A DNA stretch of 64,000 nt from contig NZ_LNCD01000042.1 in NCBI RefSeq assembly GCF_001542405.1, positions 62,001 through 126,000 of the forward strand, in the 5' to 3' direction. Positions 46,385 to 56,025 of the stretch are shown here, one piece after another. The notes beneath the pieces were generated by a model. It made no database searches and had not been told where the DNA came from. It worked only from the letters and a program-made list of their open reading frames with translations. Source of the stretch: Rhizobium altiplani (lineage in GTDB: Bacteria > Pseudomonadota > Alphaproteobacteria > Rhizobiales > Rhizobiaceae). The position numbers were made by a program, and so were the translations under genes. Within the stretch, counting starts at the first letter, position 1. Every line of letters starts with the position of its first letter.

Positions 46385-47374
46385 ATGAACAAGCGGCGGA
46401 TCACCTCGAGGGAACTGGCGAAGCTCGCCGGGGTATCCTCCGCCACGATCTCGCGCGCTTTTTCTCCCGATTCCAGGATCGGAAACGCGACCCGTGACCG
46501 CATCCTGGCGGTCGCTCGCGAGTATGGCTACCAGCCGAATGCAATCGCCCGCTCGCTCAACAATCAGCGTTCACGGCTGGTGGCACTGGTGGTCAACGCG
46601 ATCGGAAATCCGTGTGAAGCCGAGGAGCAGCAGCTTCTCGTTCATCGTCTGCAGGACCGCCAGCTTCTACCGATCATCCTGTGCTGTGCCGACCACGACG
46701 ACAGGCTGCAACTCATGCGGCTCGCCTCCACCTATCAGGTGGATCACGTCGTCGTCTTCTCCGACATGGTGTCGATGCAGGACGCAGTTGACATCTTCCA
46801 CACCACGAAGCCGATCATGGTTTCCTTCGAGCCGCTCGAGAACGAAAAAGTCTCAAGCGTCCGGATCGACGGATCGGTGGCCGCCGACGAGATCATCGAC
46901 AAGATCGTGGCCGACGGCAAGAAGCGGTTCGCCTATCTCTCGGGTACGAAATCGAGCTGGATCGACAAGCTCCGCCGCAAATGGTTTGTTGATGCGCTTA
47001 CCAAGCGCGGGCTGACCCTTCACGCGGAAGCCTTCGGCGACTACAGCTACGATTCCGGTTTCAAGGAAGCGGTGCTGCTTCTTCACCGCTCCAAGGTGGA
47101 CGCAATCATCTGCGGCAATGACGTTATGGCGATTGGTGCTCGCGATGCCGCCCGCCGTGTGCTTGGCAAGAGCACACCGGATGATATCGCCATCGTCGGT
47201 CAGGACGGCATCGCCATGGCGGCGTGGGACTGCAATGACTTGACGACGCTAAGTCTCGACCATGTCGCCTTCATCGATGCGGTTGTAGACCTTATCGAGC
47301 GCCACGATGCCGAACTCGAGGGCCCCCACAGCATCACCCTCACCTGCACCGCTCGCTGGGGTTCGACGGCGTGA
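46385..47374 (+). CDS. LacI-family transcriptional regulator
   Basis: This 329-aa regulator has an N-terminal HTH and hinge (TSRELAKLAGVSSATISRAF, YQPNAIARSLNNQRSRLV) and a periplasmic-binding-like sensor domain (DAIICGNDVMAIGARDAARR, DDIAIVGQDGIAMAAWD). It follows the Gfo/Idh gene closely and is the likely repressor of it and of the divergent ABC/ThuA operon. Confidence 0.93.
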   Translation: MNKRRITSRELAKLAGVSSATISRAFSPDSRIGNATRDRILAVAREYGYQPNAIARSLNNQRSRLVALVVNAIGNPCEAEEQQLLVHRLQDRQLLPIILCCADHDDRLQLMRLASTYQVDHVVVFSDMVSMQDAVDIFHTTKPIMVSFEPLENEKVSSVRIDGSVAADEIIDKIVADGKKRFAYLSGTKSSWIDKLRRKWFVDALTKRGLTLHAEAFGDYSYDSGFKEAVLLLHRSKVDAIICGNDVMAIGARDAARRVLGKSTPDDIAIVGQDGIAMAAWDCNDLTTLSLDHVAFIDAVVDLIERHDAELEGPHSITLTCTARWGSTA

Positions 47375-47414
47375 AGCGCCCTGCGCGCGGGTGGCCGAAA
47401 GACGAGATTGAAGC

Positions 47415-47975
47415 CTACCGGGCCTGACGGGATCTCGCGATCACAAGGTCTTCTGCCTCTTCATGGCTCATACTGAGCACTGTCTTGCCGGTTTCGAAGC
47501 TGAAGCCATTGCGCCCAAACGCCGCCATTTCCCTGGCGCTGCGCTCCCGATCCGCGTCGCCACGACGAAATGGTCCGAAGGCGCGCTTGCGCGCAAAGAC
47601 CACTGCTGCCAGCAATTCATCGGCCTCATCAAGCGCGGCCGTGATGATTTCTCGATCGACGCCCTTTTGTGAAAGGGTCTGAGCGATACGCCGCTTCGAC
47701 CTGCCGCTGCGAACGGCGGAGCGTGTGCTGACCTCCGCATAGGTGGTGTCGTTCAAGCCGCCGTTCTCATGGGCGAACGCAACGGCTGAATCCGCAACCG
47801 CCCTGAGCTGCATCTCGGTGATGTTCTCGAATTTCTGTTTCGTCTTCCTGATGATGGCATCGAACAGCTGTCTTTCGGTCATCATTCGCCGCTCAAGCCG
47901 ATAGATGGTCGAGTTTCGGGCCCAGCTCAGCATCCGCGCACTCGGAACGTCGGGGCGTGCTTCATCGTCGCTCAC
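47415..47975 (-). CDS. recX: RecX-family regulatory protein
   Basis: This 186-aa protein shows the helical RecX repeats: STIYRLERRMMTERQLFDAI (RecX three-helix unit), LNDTTYAEVSTRSAVRSGRS, IAQTLSQKGVDREIITAALD. RecX binds RecA and limits filament growth. It is not beside recA, and starts within a 4-nt overlap of the LysR stop, so they are probably co-transcribed. An extra replicon-borne RecX alongside a chromosomal one is possible. Confidence 0.85.
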   Translation of the reverse strand: MSDDEARPDVPSARMLSWARNSTIYRLERRMMTERQLFDAIIRKTKQKFENITEMQLRAVADSAVAFAHENGGLNDTTYAEVSTRSAVRSGRSKRRIAQTLSQKGVDREIITAALDEADELLAAVVFARKRAFGPFRRGDADRERSAREMAAFGRNGFSFETGKTVLSMSHEEAEDLVIARSRQAR

Positions 47976-48886
47976 GATTCAGTCGCGCCCCTGTTGCTTA
48001 CCTGCGAGAGAAGCCAGGTCGTGAACGCAACGCCGAGGGCGTGTTCGCGTTTACCGTCTGGCATGACGACATAATAGCTGTTTTCCGTCGACATCGGCCG
48101 GTCAAAGACGATCTGCAGCCTTCCAGCGCTCAACTCTTGCTCGATCAGATAGAGCGGTAGAAGCGCAAACCCCATCGCCATCGTTGCCGCCTCGATGATC
48201 ATCGAAAACTGGTCGAAGCGATTGCCGCGATAAGAAGGATCTGCGTCGACGTTGCAGAGTTCGAACCATTGGCGCCAGAGCCGCGGGCGTGTGGCCAGAT
48301 GCAGCAGGGGTCCGCGCATGAGGTCGGCCGGGGTTCTGACTGGATCCGCTTGTAAAAGGGTCGGGCTGGCAACGGGAACGATCTTCTCGTCGCAAAGGAA
48401 GGTGCAGGTCGCCCGCGCCCAGATCGGCTGGCCGTAGTGAATGGCGAGATCGAAGCTTTCCTGATCGAAATCGAAAGGTTCCGAGCGCGATGCTATGTCA
48501 ACGAGCGAGCCGGGATGGGCAGAAAGGAAGTCTGGCAGTCGAGGCGTCAGCCAACGACTGCCGAACGTCGGCAAGGTCGCAATCGAAAGCGTTGCAGTCG
48601 CATCGGCGCCCGATGCTGCACGGATCATCATCTCTTCTGTCTGATGGAGGAGCCGCCTTGCCTCAGGCAGCAGCCGTTTGCCGGCTTCCGACAGGATCGC
48701 CCGCTGGCGGACACGTTCGAAGAGAAGGACCCCCAACTGGGTTTCCAGGTCCTTGATCTGGCGGCTGATGGCGCTCTGCGTCAGATGAAGTTCAAGAGCG
48801 GCGCGCGTGAAATTGCCGTGGCGAGCGGCAGATTCAAATGATTGCAGCGTTGTCAGGTCGGGCGTCAGCTTCCGAGGCAAGGTCAT
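47972..48886 (-). CDS. LysR-family regulator (GcvA-like), likely for lysine catabolism
   Basis: This 304-aa LysR protein has a winged helix (LQSFESAARHGNFTRAALEL, TQSAISRQIKDLETQLG) and an effector domain with the GcvA-like FGSRWLTPRLPDFLSAHPG. It is divergent from hglS with a 106-bp gap, so it probably controls the lysine/2-oxoadipate genes. It overlaps recX by 4 nt. Confidence 0.9.
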   Translation of the reverse strand: MTLPRKLTPDLTTLQSFESAARHGNFTRAALELHLTQSAISRQIKDLETQLGVLLFERVRQRAILSEAGKRLLPEARRLLHQTEEMMIRAASGADATATLSIATLPTFGSRWLTPRLPDFLSAHPGSLVDIASRSEPFDFDQESFDLAIHYGQPIWARATCTFLCDEKIVPVASPTLLQADPVRTPADLMRGPLLHLATRPRLWRQWFELCNVDADPSYRGNRFDQFSMIIEAATMAMGFALLPLYLIEQELSAGRLQIVFDRPMSTENSYYVVMPDGKREHALGVAFTTWLLSQVSNRGATES

Positions 48887-48992
48887 TCCGAAACCGCATC
48901 ATCTAAGCTTCATTTATCGTTATTCATCTACTCTACGCGCGATATGATCGCAATCCAGAATGAACTCTTCCAACTGGCGCGTGAGATAAAAT

Positions 48993-50393
48993 ATGTTGAC
49001 CAGAAGTTTCGTCTCCTCCTGCAGCATCCGTTCTGCATTCTCTGCGGCAATGTCGGCCATGTATCGCACCGAGGTACCCGCTTACGGCACGCTGATGGAC
49101 ATTGTTGCAAGAGTGAATGCGGCCACGCTTGCCGCCGATCCAGCCCTTAAGCAAAGGTTGGAACAAACGGATTCCCTCGAACGTGTTTCCGAAGAGCGCC
49201 ACGGCGCCATCCGCCTCGGAACCGCTGCAGAACTTGCGATGATGAGACGCGTCTTTGCCGTCATGGGCATGTTCCCGGTCGGCTATTACGATCTCAGCGA
49301 GGCTGGCGTACCGGTCCATTCCACCGCTTTCCGCCCGGTCGGCGATGTAGCGCTGAAGCGCAACCCTTTCCGTGTCTTCACCTCGCTGCTGCGCCTCGAT
49401 CTGATTGCCGACGAAGAATTGCGCGCCGAAGCCGAGGCGATCCTTAAGGAGCGTCAGATCTTCACTGCTGGCGCCATCGAACTGACCGAGAGGGCCGAGC
49501 GCGAAGGCGGTCTCGACGACGACGATGCCAAGCGCTTCGTTGCGGAAGTGCTGGAGACTTTCCGCTGGCATCATCAGGCGAATGTTGATCTCGCCATGTA
49601 CAAGCGCTTGCATGATGCGCACCGGCTGATAGCCGACGTCGTTTCCTTCAAGGGTCCGCATATCAATCACCTGACCCCGCGTACGCTCGATATCGACGAG
49701 GTGCAGCGGCTGATGCCGGAATATGGAATTGCGCCGAAGGCAGTGGTCGAAGGTCCACCGAGCCGTCGTTGCGCGATCCTGCTGCGGCAGACGTCGTTCA
49801 AGGCACTCGAGGAAGCCGTCTCTTTCAAGGATGCTGGCGGAAACTGGCAGCAGGGCACGCATACCGCGCGTTTTGGGGAGATTGAGAGCCGCGGCATCGC
49901 CCTCACGCCGAAGGGCCGCGCCCTCTACGACAAGCTCCTGGCGGATTCGCGCAAGGTCGTGCGCCCGGCGGCCGACGGCTCGAACGCGGCCGCTTACGAA
50001 ATAGCACTCGCCGAGGCTTTCGCGCCTTTCCCCGACAGCTTTGCCGAAATTCGCAACCAGGGTCTTGGCTACTTCAGCTACTCGCTCACGCCGAAGGGCC
50101 AAAGCGCGATCGCCTCGGCTGATGCCAGTGTCGATCAACTTGTGGCGGAAGGCCTCATCTGCTTCGACCCGATTGTTTACGAAGACTTTCTGCCCGTCAG
50201 CGCGGCGGGCATCTTCCAGTCCAACCTCGGGGACGAGGCCGCGCAGGAGTTCACTGCAAGCCCCAATCAGCAGCGCTTCGAGCGGGATCTCGGTGCCCCG
50301 GTTCTCAACGAATTCGATCACTACGCCGACATCGAAGCGCAATCAATCGCCGAATGCCGGGCCCTTCTGACTTCAGCGCAGGCGGCCGAGTAG
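48993..50393 (+). CDS. hglS: 2-oxoadipate dioxygenase/decarboxylase (DUF1338)
   Basis: This 466-aa Fe(II) enzyme of the DUF1338/YdcJ family converts 2-oxoadipate to D-2-hydroxyglutarate in lysine breakdown. Family text is clear: TFRWHHQANVDLAMYKRLHD, SFKGPHINHLTPRTLDIDEV with metal-ligand His, and PIVYEDFLPVSAAGIF at the C-terminus. It heads a three-gene run with an aldehyde dehydrogenase and aminotransferase that supply its substrate. Confidence 0.93.
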   Translation: MLTRSFVSSCSIRSAFSAAMSAMYRTEVPAYGTLMDIVARVNAATLAADPALKQRLEQTDSLERVSEERHGAIRLGTAAELAMMRRVFAVMGMFPVGYYDLSEAGVPVHSTAFRPVGDVALKRNPFRVFTSLLRLDLIADEELRAEAEAILKERQIFTAGAIELTERAEREGGLDDDDAKRFVAEVLETFRWHHQANVDLAMYKRLHDAHRLIADVVSFKGPHINHLTPRTLDIDEVQRLMPEYGIAPKAVVEGPPSRRCAILLRQTSFKALEEAVSFKDAGGNWQQGTHTARFGEIESRGIALTPKGRALYDKLLADSRKVVRPAADGSNAAAYEIALAEAFAPFPDSFAEIRNQGLGYFSYSLTPKGQSAIASADASVDQLVAEGLICFDPIVYEDFLPVSAAGIFQSNLGDEAAQEFTASPNQQRFERDLGAPVLNEFDHYADIEAQSIAECRALLTSAQAAE

Positions 50394-50440
50394 GGCAGCA
50401 GACCGAACCGACACCCCTCAAAACATCAAAGAGTTCCCAA

Positions 50441-51973
50441 ATGACCATCGCAGCAAGAACAGTGAATGTGACCCATGAAGCCGTCGCGCTTCTCGACAAG
50501 ATCGGCGTCGACAAGGCGCTTTACACCGGCGGCGACCTGGCCTCCTACAGCCCGGTCACGGGCGAGCAGCTGGCGGCCCTGAAGACAGACAGCCGGGAAG
50601 CGGCGGCTGCCAAGATAGACAAGGCTGCGCGTGCATTCCAGAGCTGGCGCCTTGTCCCGGCGCCCAAGCGCGGTGAGCTTGTCCGCCTCCTCGGCGAGGA
50701 GCTGCGTGCCGTCAAGACGGAGCTTGGCCGGCTGGTCTCGATCGAAGCCGGGAAGATTCCGTCCGAAGGCCTTGGTGAAGTCCAGGAGATGATCGACATC
50801 TGCGATTTCGCGGTCGGTCTATCCCGCCAGCTCTACGGTCTGACAATCGCAACCGAACGGCCGGGGCATCGAATGATGGAAACCTGGCATCCCCTCGGTG
50901 TTGTCGGTGTCATCTCTGCCTTCAACTTTCCTGTCGCAGTCTGGGCCTGGAACGCGGCTCTGGCGCTGGTCTGCGGCAACGCGGTCGTCTGGAAGCCTTC
51001 CGAAAAGACGCCGCTGACCGCACTTGCCTCGCAAGCCATCCTGCAGCGCGCCATTGCCCGCTTCGGTGATGCGCCAGAAGGTCTGAGCGAAGTGCTGATC
51101 GGCGACCGTGCGATCGGCGAGGTCCTGGTCGACCACCCGAAGGTGCCGGTGGTTTCGGCGACGGGTTCCACGCGCATGGGACGGGAAGTCGGTCCTCGAC
51201 TTGCTCGCCGCTTTGCCCGTTCGATCCTGGAACTCGGCGGCAACAATGCCGGCATTGTCTGCCCGTCTGCCGATCTCGACATGGCGCTGCGCGCAATTGC
51301 CTTCGGGGCAATGGGCACGGCCGGCCAGCGCTGCACGACACTTCGCCGCCTGTTCGTCCACGAGAGTGTTTATGATCAACTCGTACCGCGCCTGAAAAAG
51401 GCCTATGCCAATGTCTCTGTCGGCAATCCGCTCGAAAGCACGGCCCCGGTCGGTCCCCTGATCGACAAGCTTGCCTTCGACAATATGCAGAAGGCGATCG
51501 GCGAGGCGAAAGCCCATGGTGGCACGGTCAACGGCGGTGAGCGTGTCGCGATGCCCCACGACAAGGCCTATTACGTCAAGCCGGCGCTGGTGGAAATGCC
51601 GTCGCAGGTCGGACCGGTGCTGGAAGAGACCTTCGCGCCGATCCTCTACGTGATGAAATACTCCGACTTCGACAGGGTCATCGAAGACCACAATGCCGTC
51701 GGCGCTGGGCTTTCCTCGTCGATCTTCACGCTGGACCTGCGTGAAGCGGAGCGCTTCCTGTCAGCCGATGGATCCGATTGCGGTATTGCAAACGTCAACA
51801 TCGGAACATCAGGCGCTGAAATCGGTGGCGCATTCGGTGGCGAGAAGGAGACCGGTGGTGGCCGCGAGTCGGGATCGGATGCGTGGAAGGCCTACATGCG
51901 CCGTGCAACCAACACGATCAACTATTCGAAGGCTCTGCCGCTGGCGCAGGGCGTTTCCTTCGAGATCGAATAG
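50441..51973 (+). CDS. amaB: Aminoadipate semialdehyde dehydrogenase (ALDH7/antiquitin)
   Basis: This 510-aa NAD-dependent aldehyde dehydrogenase oxidises 2-aminoadipate 6-semialdehyde (in equilibrium with piperideine-6-carboxylate) to 2-aminoadipate. ALDH features are ISAFNFPVAVWAWN, the SATGSTRMGREVG nucleotide region, ILELGGNNAGIV (catalytic Glu) and AMGTAGQRCTTLRRL (catalytic Cys). The text matches the antiquitin subgroup, as does GGEKETGGGRESGSD. It lies 47 bp after hglS and 8 bp before the aminotransferase. Confidence 0.93.
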   Translation: MTIAARTVNVTHEAVALLDKIGVDKALYTGGDLASYSPVTGEQLAALKTDSREAAAAKIDKAARAFQSWRLVPAPKRGELVRLLGEELRAVKTELGRLVSIEAGKIPSEGLGEVQEMIDICDFAVGLSRQLYGLTIATERPGHRMMETWHPLGVVGVISAFNFPVAVWAWNAALALVCGNAVVWKPSEKTPLTALASQAILQRAIARFGDAPEGLSEVLIGDRAIGEVLVDHPKVPVVSATGSTRMGREVGPRLARRFARSILELGGNNAGIVCPSADLDMALRAIAFGAMGTAGQRCTTLRRLFVHESVYDQLVPRLKKAYANVSVGNPLESTAPVGPLIDKLAFDNMQKAIGEAKAHGGTVNGGERVAMPHDKAYYVKPALVEMPSQVGPVLEETFAPILYVMKYSDFDRVIEDHNAVGAGLSSSIFTLDLREAERFLSADGSDCGIANVNIGTSGAEIGGAFGGEKETGGGRESGSDAWKAYMRRATNTINYSKALPLAQGVSFEIE

Positions 51974-51981
51974 GTGTTGCC

Positions 51982-53214
51982 ATGACGATCGATGTGAAGA
52001 TTGAAGAGGCGGGCTTTCGTCCCGCCTCGAGGATCTCTGCCATAGGCGTCTCGGAGATCCTGCAGATCGGGGCGCGCGCCGCTGCCATGAAACGGGACGG
52101 CAAGCCGGTCATCATCCTTGGAGCCGGTGAGCCTGATTTTGAAACGCCAGACCATGTCAAGCAGGCGGCATGGGACGCAATGCAGCGCGGCGACACAAAA
52201 TACACGGCGCTCGACGGCACGCCGGCGTTGAAGGAAGCAATCCGCACCAAGTTTCAGCGCGAGAACGACGTTTCCTTCGAGGTTGGCGAGATAACCGTTG
52301 CCACCGGCGCCAAGCAGATCCTCTTCAACGCGATGATGGCAACCGTCGATCCCGGCGACGAGATTATCATTCCCACGCCCTACTGGACGTCCTATTCCGA
52401 TATCGTTCAGATCTGCGAAGGCAAGCCGGTGCTTGTCCCATGCGATGCGCAGAGCGGCTTCCGGCTGAGCGCTGAAAAACTCGAAGCGGCGATCACGCCG
52501 CGGACGCGTTGGCTGCTGCTGAATTCGCCGTCCAATCCGTCCGGTGCGGCCTATAGCGCCGAGGACTATCGCCCGTTGCTGGATGTACTGCTCAGGCATC
52601 CGCATGTCTGGTTGATGGTCGACGATATGTATGAGCACATCGTCTATGACGATTTTCGGTTCGTCACGCCGTTGCAGCTGGAGCCGCGCCTGCGTGAGCG
52701 CACGCTGACGATCAACGGCGTCTCCAAGGCCTATGCCATGACCGGGTGGCGTATCGGCTATGCAGGTGGCCCGAAGGCGCTTATCAAGGCTATGGCCGTG
52801 GTGCAGAGCCAGGCAACGTCCTGCCCATCTTCGATCAGCCAGGCTGCCGCCGTTGCCGCACTCAACGGGCCGCAGGATTTTCTTGCCGAGCGAACGCAGA
52901 GCTTCAAGCGGCGCCGCGATCTCGTCGTTTCCGGTCTGAACGCAATTGATGGTCTCGATTGCCGCGTTCCCGAGGGCGCCTTTTACACCTTCTCCGGATG
53001 TGGCGGCATTCTCGGCCGGACTGCCCCAGGCGGCCGCAAGATCACGTCGGACGGCGAGTTTTGCGCCTATCTGCTCGAGGAGGCGAATGTCGCTGTCGTT
53101 CCGGGCTCGGCCTTCGGCCTGTCGCCGTACTTCAGGATCTCCTACGCTTCAGCGGAAGCGGACCTGAAGGAAGCCCTGGAGCGAATCGCAGCGGCTTGCA
53201 GGCGGCTCGGCTGA
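51982..53214 (+). CDS. Class I/II PLP aminotransferase, probable 2-aminoadipate transaminase
   Basis: This 410-aa protein is an aspartate-aminotransferase-type enzyme: ILGAGEPDFETPDHVKQAAW, LLLNSPSNPSGAAYS, and INGVSKAYAMTGWRIGYAGG holding the PLP-binding Lys. It lies between a dehydrogenase that makes 2-aminoadipate and HglS, which uses 2-oxoadipate, so 2-aminoadipate is the natural substrate. This is context inference; sequence alone would say aspartate or aromatic aminotransferase. Confidence 0.88.
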   Translation: MTIDVKIEEAGFRPASRISAIGVSEILQIGARAAAMKRDGKPVIILGAGEPDFETPDHVKQAAWDAMQRGDTKYTALDGTPALKEAIRTKFQRENDVSFEVGEITVATGAKQILFNAMMATVDPGDEIIIPTPYWTSYSDIVQICEGKPVLVPCDAQSGFRLSAEKLEAAITPRTRWLLLNSPSNPSGAAYSAEDYRPLLDVLLRHPHVWLMVDDMYEHIVYDDFRFVTPLQLEPRLRERTLTINGVSKAYAMTGWRIGYAGGPKALIKAMAVVQSQATSCPSSISQAAAVAALNGPQDFLAERTQSFKRRRDLVVSGLNAIDGLDCRVPEGAFYTFSGCGGILGRTAPGGRKITSDGEFCAYLLEEANVAVVPGSAFGLSPYFRISYASAEADLKEALERIAAACRRLG

Positions 53215-53272
53215 TTCGCCACAAGGCAAAGGGAATTGAGTTTGGCTTTCGTTGCCAGGCAGACAACAACGC

Positions 53273-53304
53273 AAAAGCGCCCGGATCATCTCCGGGCGCT
53301 TTTT
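53273..53304. terminator. Bidirectional intrinsic terminator
   Basis: AAAAGCGCCCGGA at 53273-53285 pairs with TCCGGGCGCTTTT at 53291-53303 (5-nt loop), with A-run and T-run on either side. It ends both the aminotransferase gene and the convergent lysine dehydrogenase gene. Confidence 0.92.
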
Positions 53305-53326
53305 CCTGTCCATTTTGATCGGACGA

Positions 53327-54430
53327 TCAGCCGGCGATCTTTTCGCCGTACGCCTTCTGCGCATAGTGGTGGCCGAAGCGGCTGTCGAGGAATGCGTCGA
53401 GACCAATATCTTCCTGGCGGATGAAACCCTTGCCAGGCAACTCACCCTTGGCCAGCATGTCGAGCACTGCGCAGATGCTGCAGGCGGTGGTGATCTGGAT
53501 CGCACTCATCATGCGGCCGGCGACAACAGCGCTGTAGACCTTGTTGGCATAGGTTTCCTGCACGAGACGGCCGTTCTTCCAACCGGACACAGTGACGAAG
53601 ACGATGACGACGTCCTGCATCGTGGACGGCAAGGCGTGCTCGAGGATGTCCTTGAGAACTTCGCGGCGATGACGCAGGCCGAGGTCGCTCAGCAGTGCCT
53701 TCATGATCGCGGCGTGGCCGGGATAGCGGATCGTACGATAGTTCAGCGTGCGAACCTTGCCCTTCAGCGTCTCACACAGTGTGCCGAGACCGCCGGAGGT
53801 ATTGAAGGCCTCATAGGTCACGCCGTCGAGGGAGAACTCTTCCCGCTCTTCCAGAGCCGGCACTTCGATGAGCTGGCCGTCGACGATCGCCTCGCAGGGC
53901 TCGATGTACTCGTTGATGACGCCGTCGGTGCTCCAGGTCAGGTTGTAGTTCAAGGCATTCGAGGGATACTGCGGCAAGGCGCCGACGCGCATGCGAACAC
54001 TGTCGAGCTTGTCGAAGCGGCTCGCAAGATCGTTGGCGACGATCGAGATGAAGCCCGGTGCCAGGCCGCATTGCGGTATGAACGCGGTGGATGCACCGGC
54101 GGCAATGGCCTTGACGCGGCGGGTGGATTCGACGTCTTCGGTCAGATCGAGGTAGTGCACGCCGGCCTCGGCCGCAGCCTCGGCGATGGCAATCGTCAGA
54201 TGGAACGGGGCGGCGCTCAGCACGGCAAACTTGCCGGAAAGGAGTTTGACCAAGGCTGCGTGGTCGGCAATGTCCACTTCCGCCAGGCTGAGCGCGGCGT
54301 TGGCCTCCATGTGATCCAGCTGTTGCTTGCTGCGGTCGGCAAGCGTGACGTGGTAGTCGCCGGAATGGATGAGAAGACGGGCGATCGTCGAGCCGATCTT
54401 GCCAGCGCCGATGACGACAATGTTTTTCAT
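53327..54430 (-). CDS. lysDH: Saccharopine-dehydrogenase-family protein, probable L-lysine 6-dehydrogenase
   Basis: This 367-aa protein starts MKNIVVIGAGKIGSTIARLL (NAD-binding) and has HYLDLTEDVESTRRVKAIA, STAFIPQCGLAPGFISIVAN, LNYNLTWSTDGVINEYIEP and the C-terminal GGLGTLCETLKGKV. This is the pattern of the one-enzyme lysine 6-dehydrogenases of Agrobacterium/Achromobacter, which oxidise lysine directly to aminoadipate semialdehyde. It matches the first step needed by the neighbours. It is divergent from an Lrp regulator. Confidence 0.9.
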   Translation of the reverse strand: MKNIVVIGAGKIGSTIARLLIHSGDYHVTLADRSKQQLDHMEANAALSLAEVDIADHAALVKLLSGKFAVLSAAPFHLTIAIAEAAAEAGVHYLDLTEDVESTRRVKAIAAGASTAFIPQCGLAPGFISIVANDLASRFDKLDSVRMRVGALPQYPSNALNYNLTWSTDGVINEYIEPCEAIVDGQLIEVPALEEREEFSLDGVTYEAFNTSGGLGTLCETLKGKVRTLNYRTIRYPGHAAIMKALLSDLGLRHRREVLKDILEHALPSTMQDVVIVFVTVSGWKNGRLVQETYANKVYSAVVAGRMMSAIQITTACSICAVLDMLAKGELPGKGFIRQEDIGLDAFLDSRFGHHYAQKAYGEKIAG

Positions 54431-54560
54431 ATGCGTTCCCTCATATTGGTTCGAGAAATCTTTATGCCCCCTTTATTCCTGTCGGTTTGGTTGATTCACA
54501 GCGCGAGAATGATAAAATCGACTGGAATTCTTTGGCATATTGCCGCCAGGATTGATCAAT

Positions 54561-54992
54561 ATGACGATGAGTGACAAGGATCGGCAGCTTCTGTCGATTC
54601 TCAGCGAAAACGCCCGGATGCCGACCGCGATGCTGGCCCGCAAGCTCGGGCTGTCGCGCACAACAGTGCAGGCCAAGATCGAGCGCCTGGAGCGCGACGG
54701 CGTCATAGCAGGCTATGGCGTGCGGCTATCGGATAACTTCGAGAGCGGTCAGATCAAGGCCCACGTGCTGATCACCCTTGCGGCCAAGGCGCTCGGACGC
54801 GTGACGCAGGAGCTGCAGGCAATTGCGGACGTCCGCTCGGTCTATTCGGTCAGCGGCAGTTTCGACATGATCGCAATCGTTGCCGCCGGATCGATCAGCG
54901 AGCTCGATACCGCCATCGACAAGATTGGCGATATTGACGGCGTCGAAAAAACGCTCTCTTCGATCATCCTGTCGACGCGCATCAACCGCTAG
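54561..54992 (+). CDS. Lrp/AsnC-family regulator of lysine catabolism
   Basis: This 143-aa regulator has a winged helix (KDRQLLSILSENARMPTAML, LGLSRTTVQAKIERLERDG) and a RAM domain (SVYSVSGSFDMIAIVAAGS). It is divergent from the lysine 6-dehydrogenase gene, which it likely controls in response to lysine. ATG 54561 or 54567 are both possible. Confidence 0.9.
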   Translation: MTMSDKDRQLLSILSENARMPTAMLARKLGLSRTTVQAKIERLERDGVIAGYGVRLSDNFESGQIKAHVLITLAAKALGRVTQELQAIADVRSVYSVSGSFDMIAIVAAGSISELDTAIDKIGDIDGVEKTLSSIILSTRINR

Positions 54993-55035
54993 AGGCACCT
55001 GCATCTCGCGCGCAGGAATTGGATTGCCGGACGCG

Positions 55036-56025
55036 CTAGGCGCGATAGACGACGGCCGCCCCGGTGAGACCAGCGCCGGCTGCTGCAAGAAGAAGGGTTT
55101 CACCCTCCCTGAGAGGCCGCGCGGCTGCATCCAGCGACAAGGTGAGCGGGATCGTTGCGGCGGAAGAGTTTCCGAACCGGTCCAGCGAGCAGACGGTCCT
55201 ATCGGCCCCGATCCCGAGATTGGTCGCAACTGCCTGGAATATCCGGACATTGGCCTGGTGCGGCACAAATCGGGTGATCGCCGCAGCATCCACGGCAGCC
55301 ATGTCGAGCGTCCGCTGCGAGGCGGTGCTCATCATCTCGACTGCCCGGGAGAACACCTCACGCCCGTCCCGCATCGTCATCAGATAGTCCGTGGCGGCGC
55401 GCCCCGGCGCGAAGGGCTTGTTGCTGCCGCCGGCGGCAATCGAGATCAGGTCATAGCCGCTGCCCTCGGAGCAGAGTTCAGTGCCGAGAATTCCGACGGC
55501 AGGATCGCTGGAGGGCGTCAAAACGACTGCGCCCGCCGCGTCAGCAAACAATACGCAACTGGCTCGCTCGGCCGGATTGATGCGGCGACTGAGAATATTG
55601 GCGGCAACGACAAGAACCGGCCTCCCCTGGGTGCGAACGAAAGCGTCCGCGAGTGTCAGGGCATAAAGAAAGCCGGAGCAGGCGCCGGCCAGGTCGATCG
55701 CGCCACAGTGCTCTAGTCCAAGCCTGTGTGCCACGAGTGGCGCCGTCGGTGGCAGCAGCTGATCCGGCGTGGAGGTTGCCAGGAGCATCAGGCCGACCTC
55801 GGATCGATCGATCCCGGCATTGTCGAGGGCCATGGCTCCGGCTTCGGTGGCGAGGCCGCTGAGGGTGTCGCCCTCTTCTGCCCAGTATCGGGTGCGGATC
55901 CCGGTGCGACGCTCGATCCAGCCGGTTTCGAGCCCGAGGGATTGCTCGATTTCGGCGTTTTCGACACAGCGACGGGGAACACCGTGCCCAAAGCCTGCGA
56001 TGCGCGCGGAGCGGACCTTCGTCAT
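55036..56025 (-). CDS. bioZ: BioZ, KAS III-like enzyme for pimeloyl-ACP formation
   Basis: This 329-aa 3-ketoacyl-ACP synthase III has the catalytic triad: Cys116 in [10 protein letters not shown], His in [11 protein letters not shown] and Asn in [10 protein letters not shown]. As the last gene of bioBFDAZ it is BioZ, not the housekeeping FabH. In Agrobacterium, BioZ condenses glutaryl-CoA with malonyl-ACP, starting the pimelate moiety of biotin. It overlaps bioA by 4 nt. Confidence 0.9.
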   Translation of the reverse strand: MTKVRSARIAGFGHGVPRRCVENAEIEQSLGLETGWIERRTGIRTRYWAEEGDTLSGLATEAGAMALDNAGIDRSEVGLMLLATSTPDQLLPPTAPLVAHRLGLEHCGAIDLAGACSGFLYALTLADAFVRTQGRPVLVVAANILSRRINPAERASCVLFADAAGAVVLTPSSDPAVGILGTELCSEGSGYDLISIAAGGSNKPFAPGRAATDYLMTMRDGREVFSRAVEMMSTASQRTLDMAAVDAAAITRFVPHQANVRIFQAVATNLGIGADRTVCSLDRFGNSSAATIPLTLSLDAAARPLREGETLLLAAAGAGLTGAAVVYRA

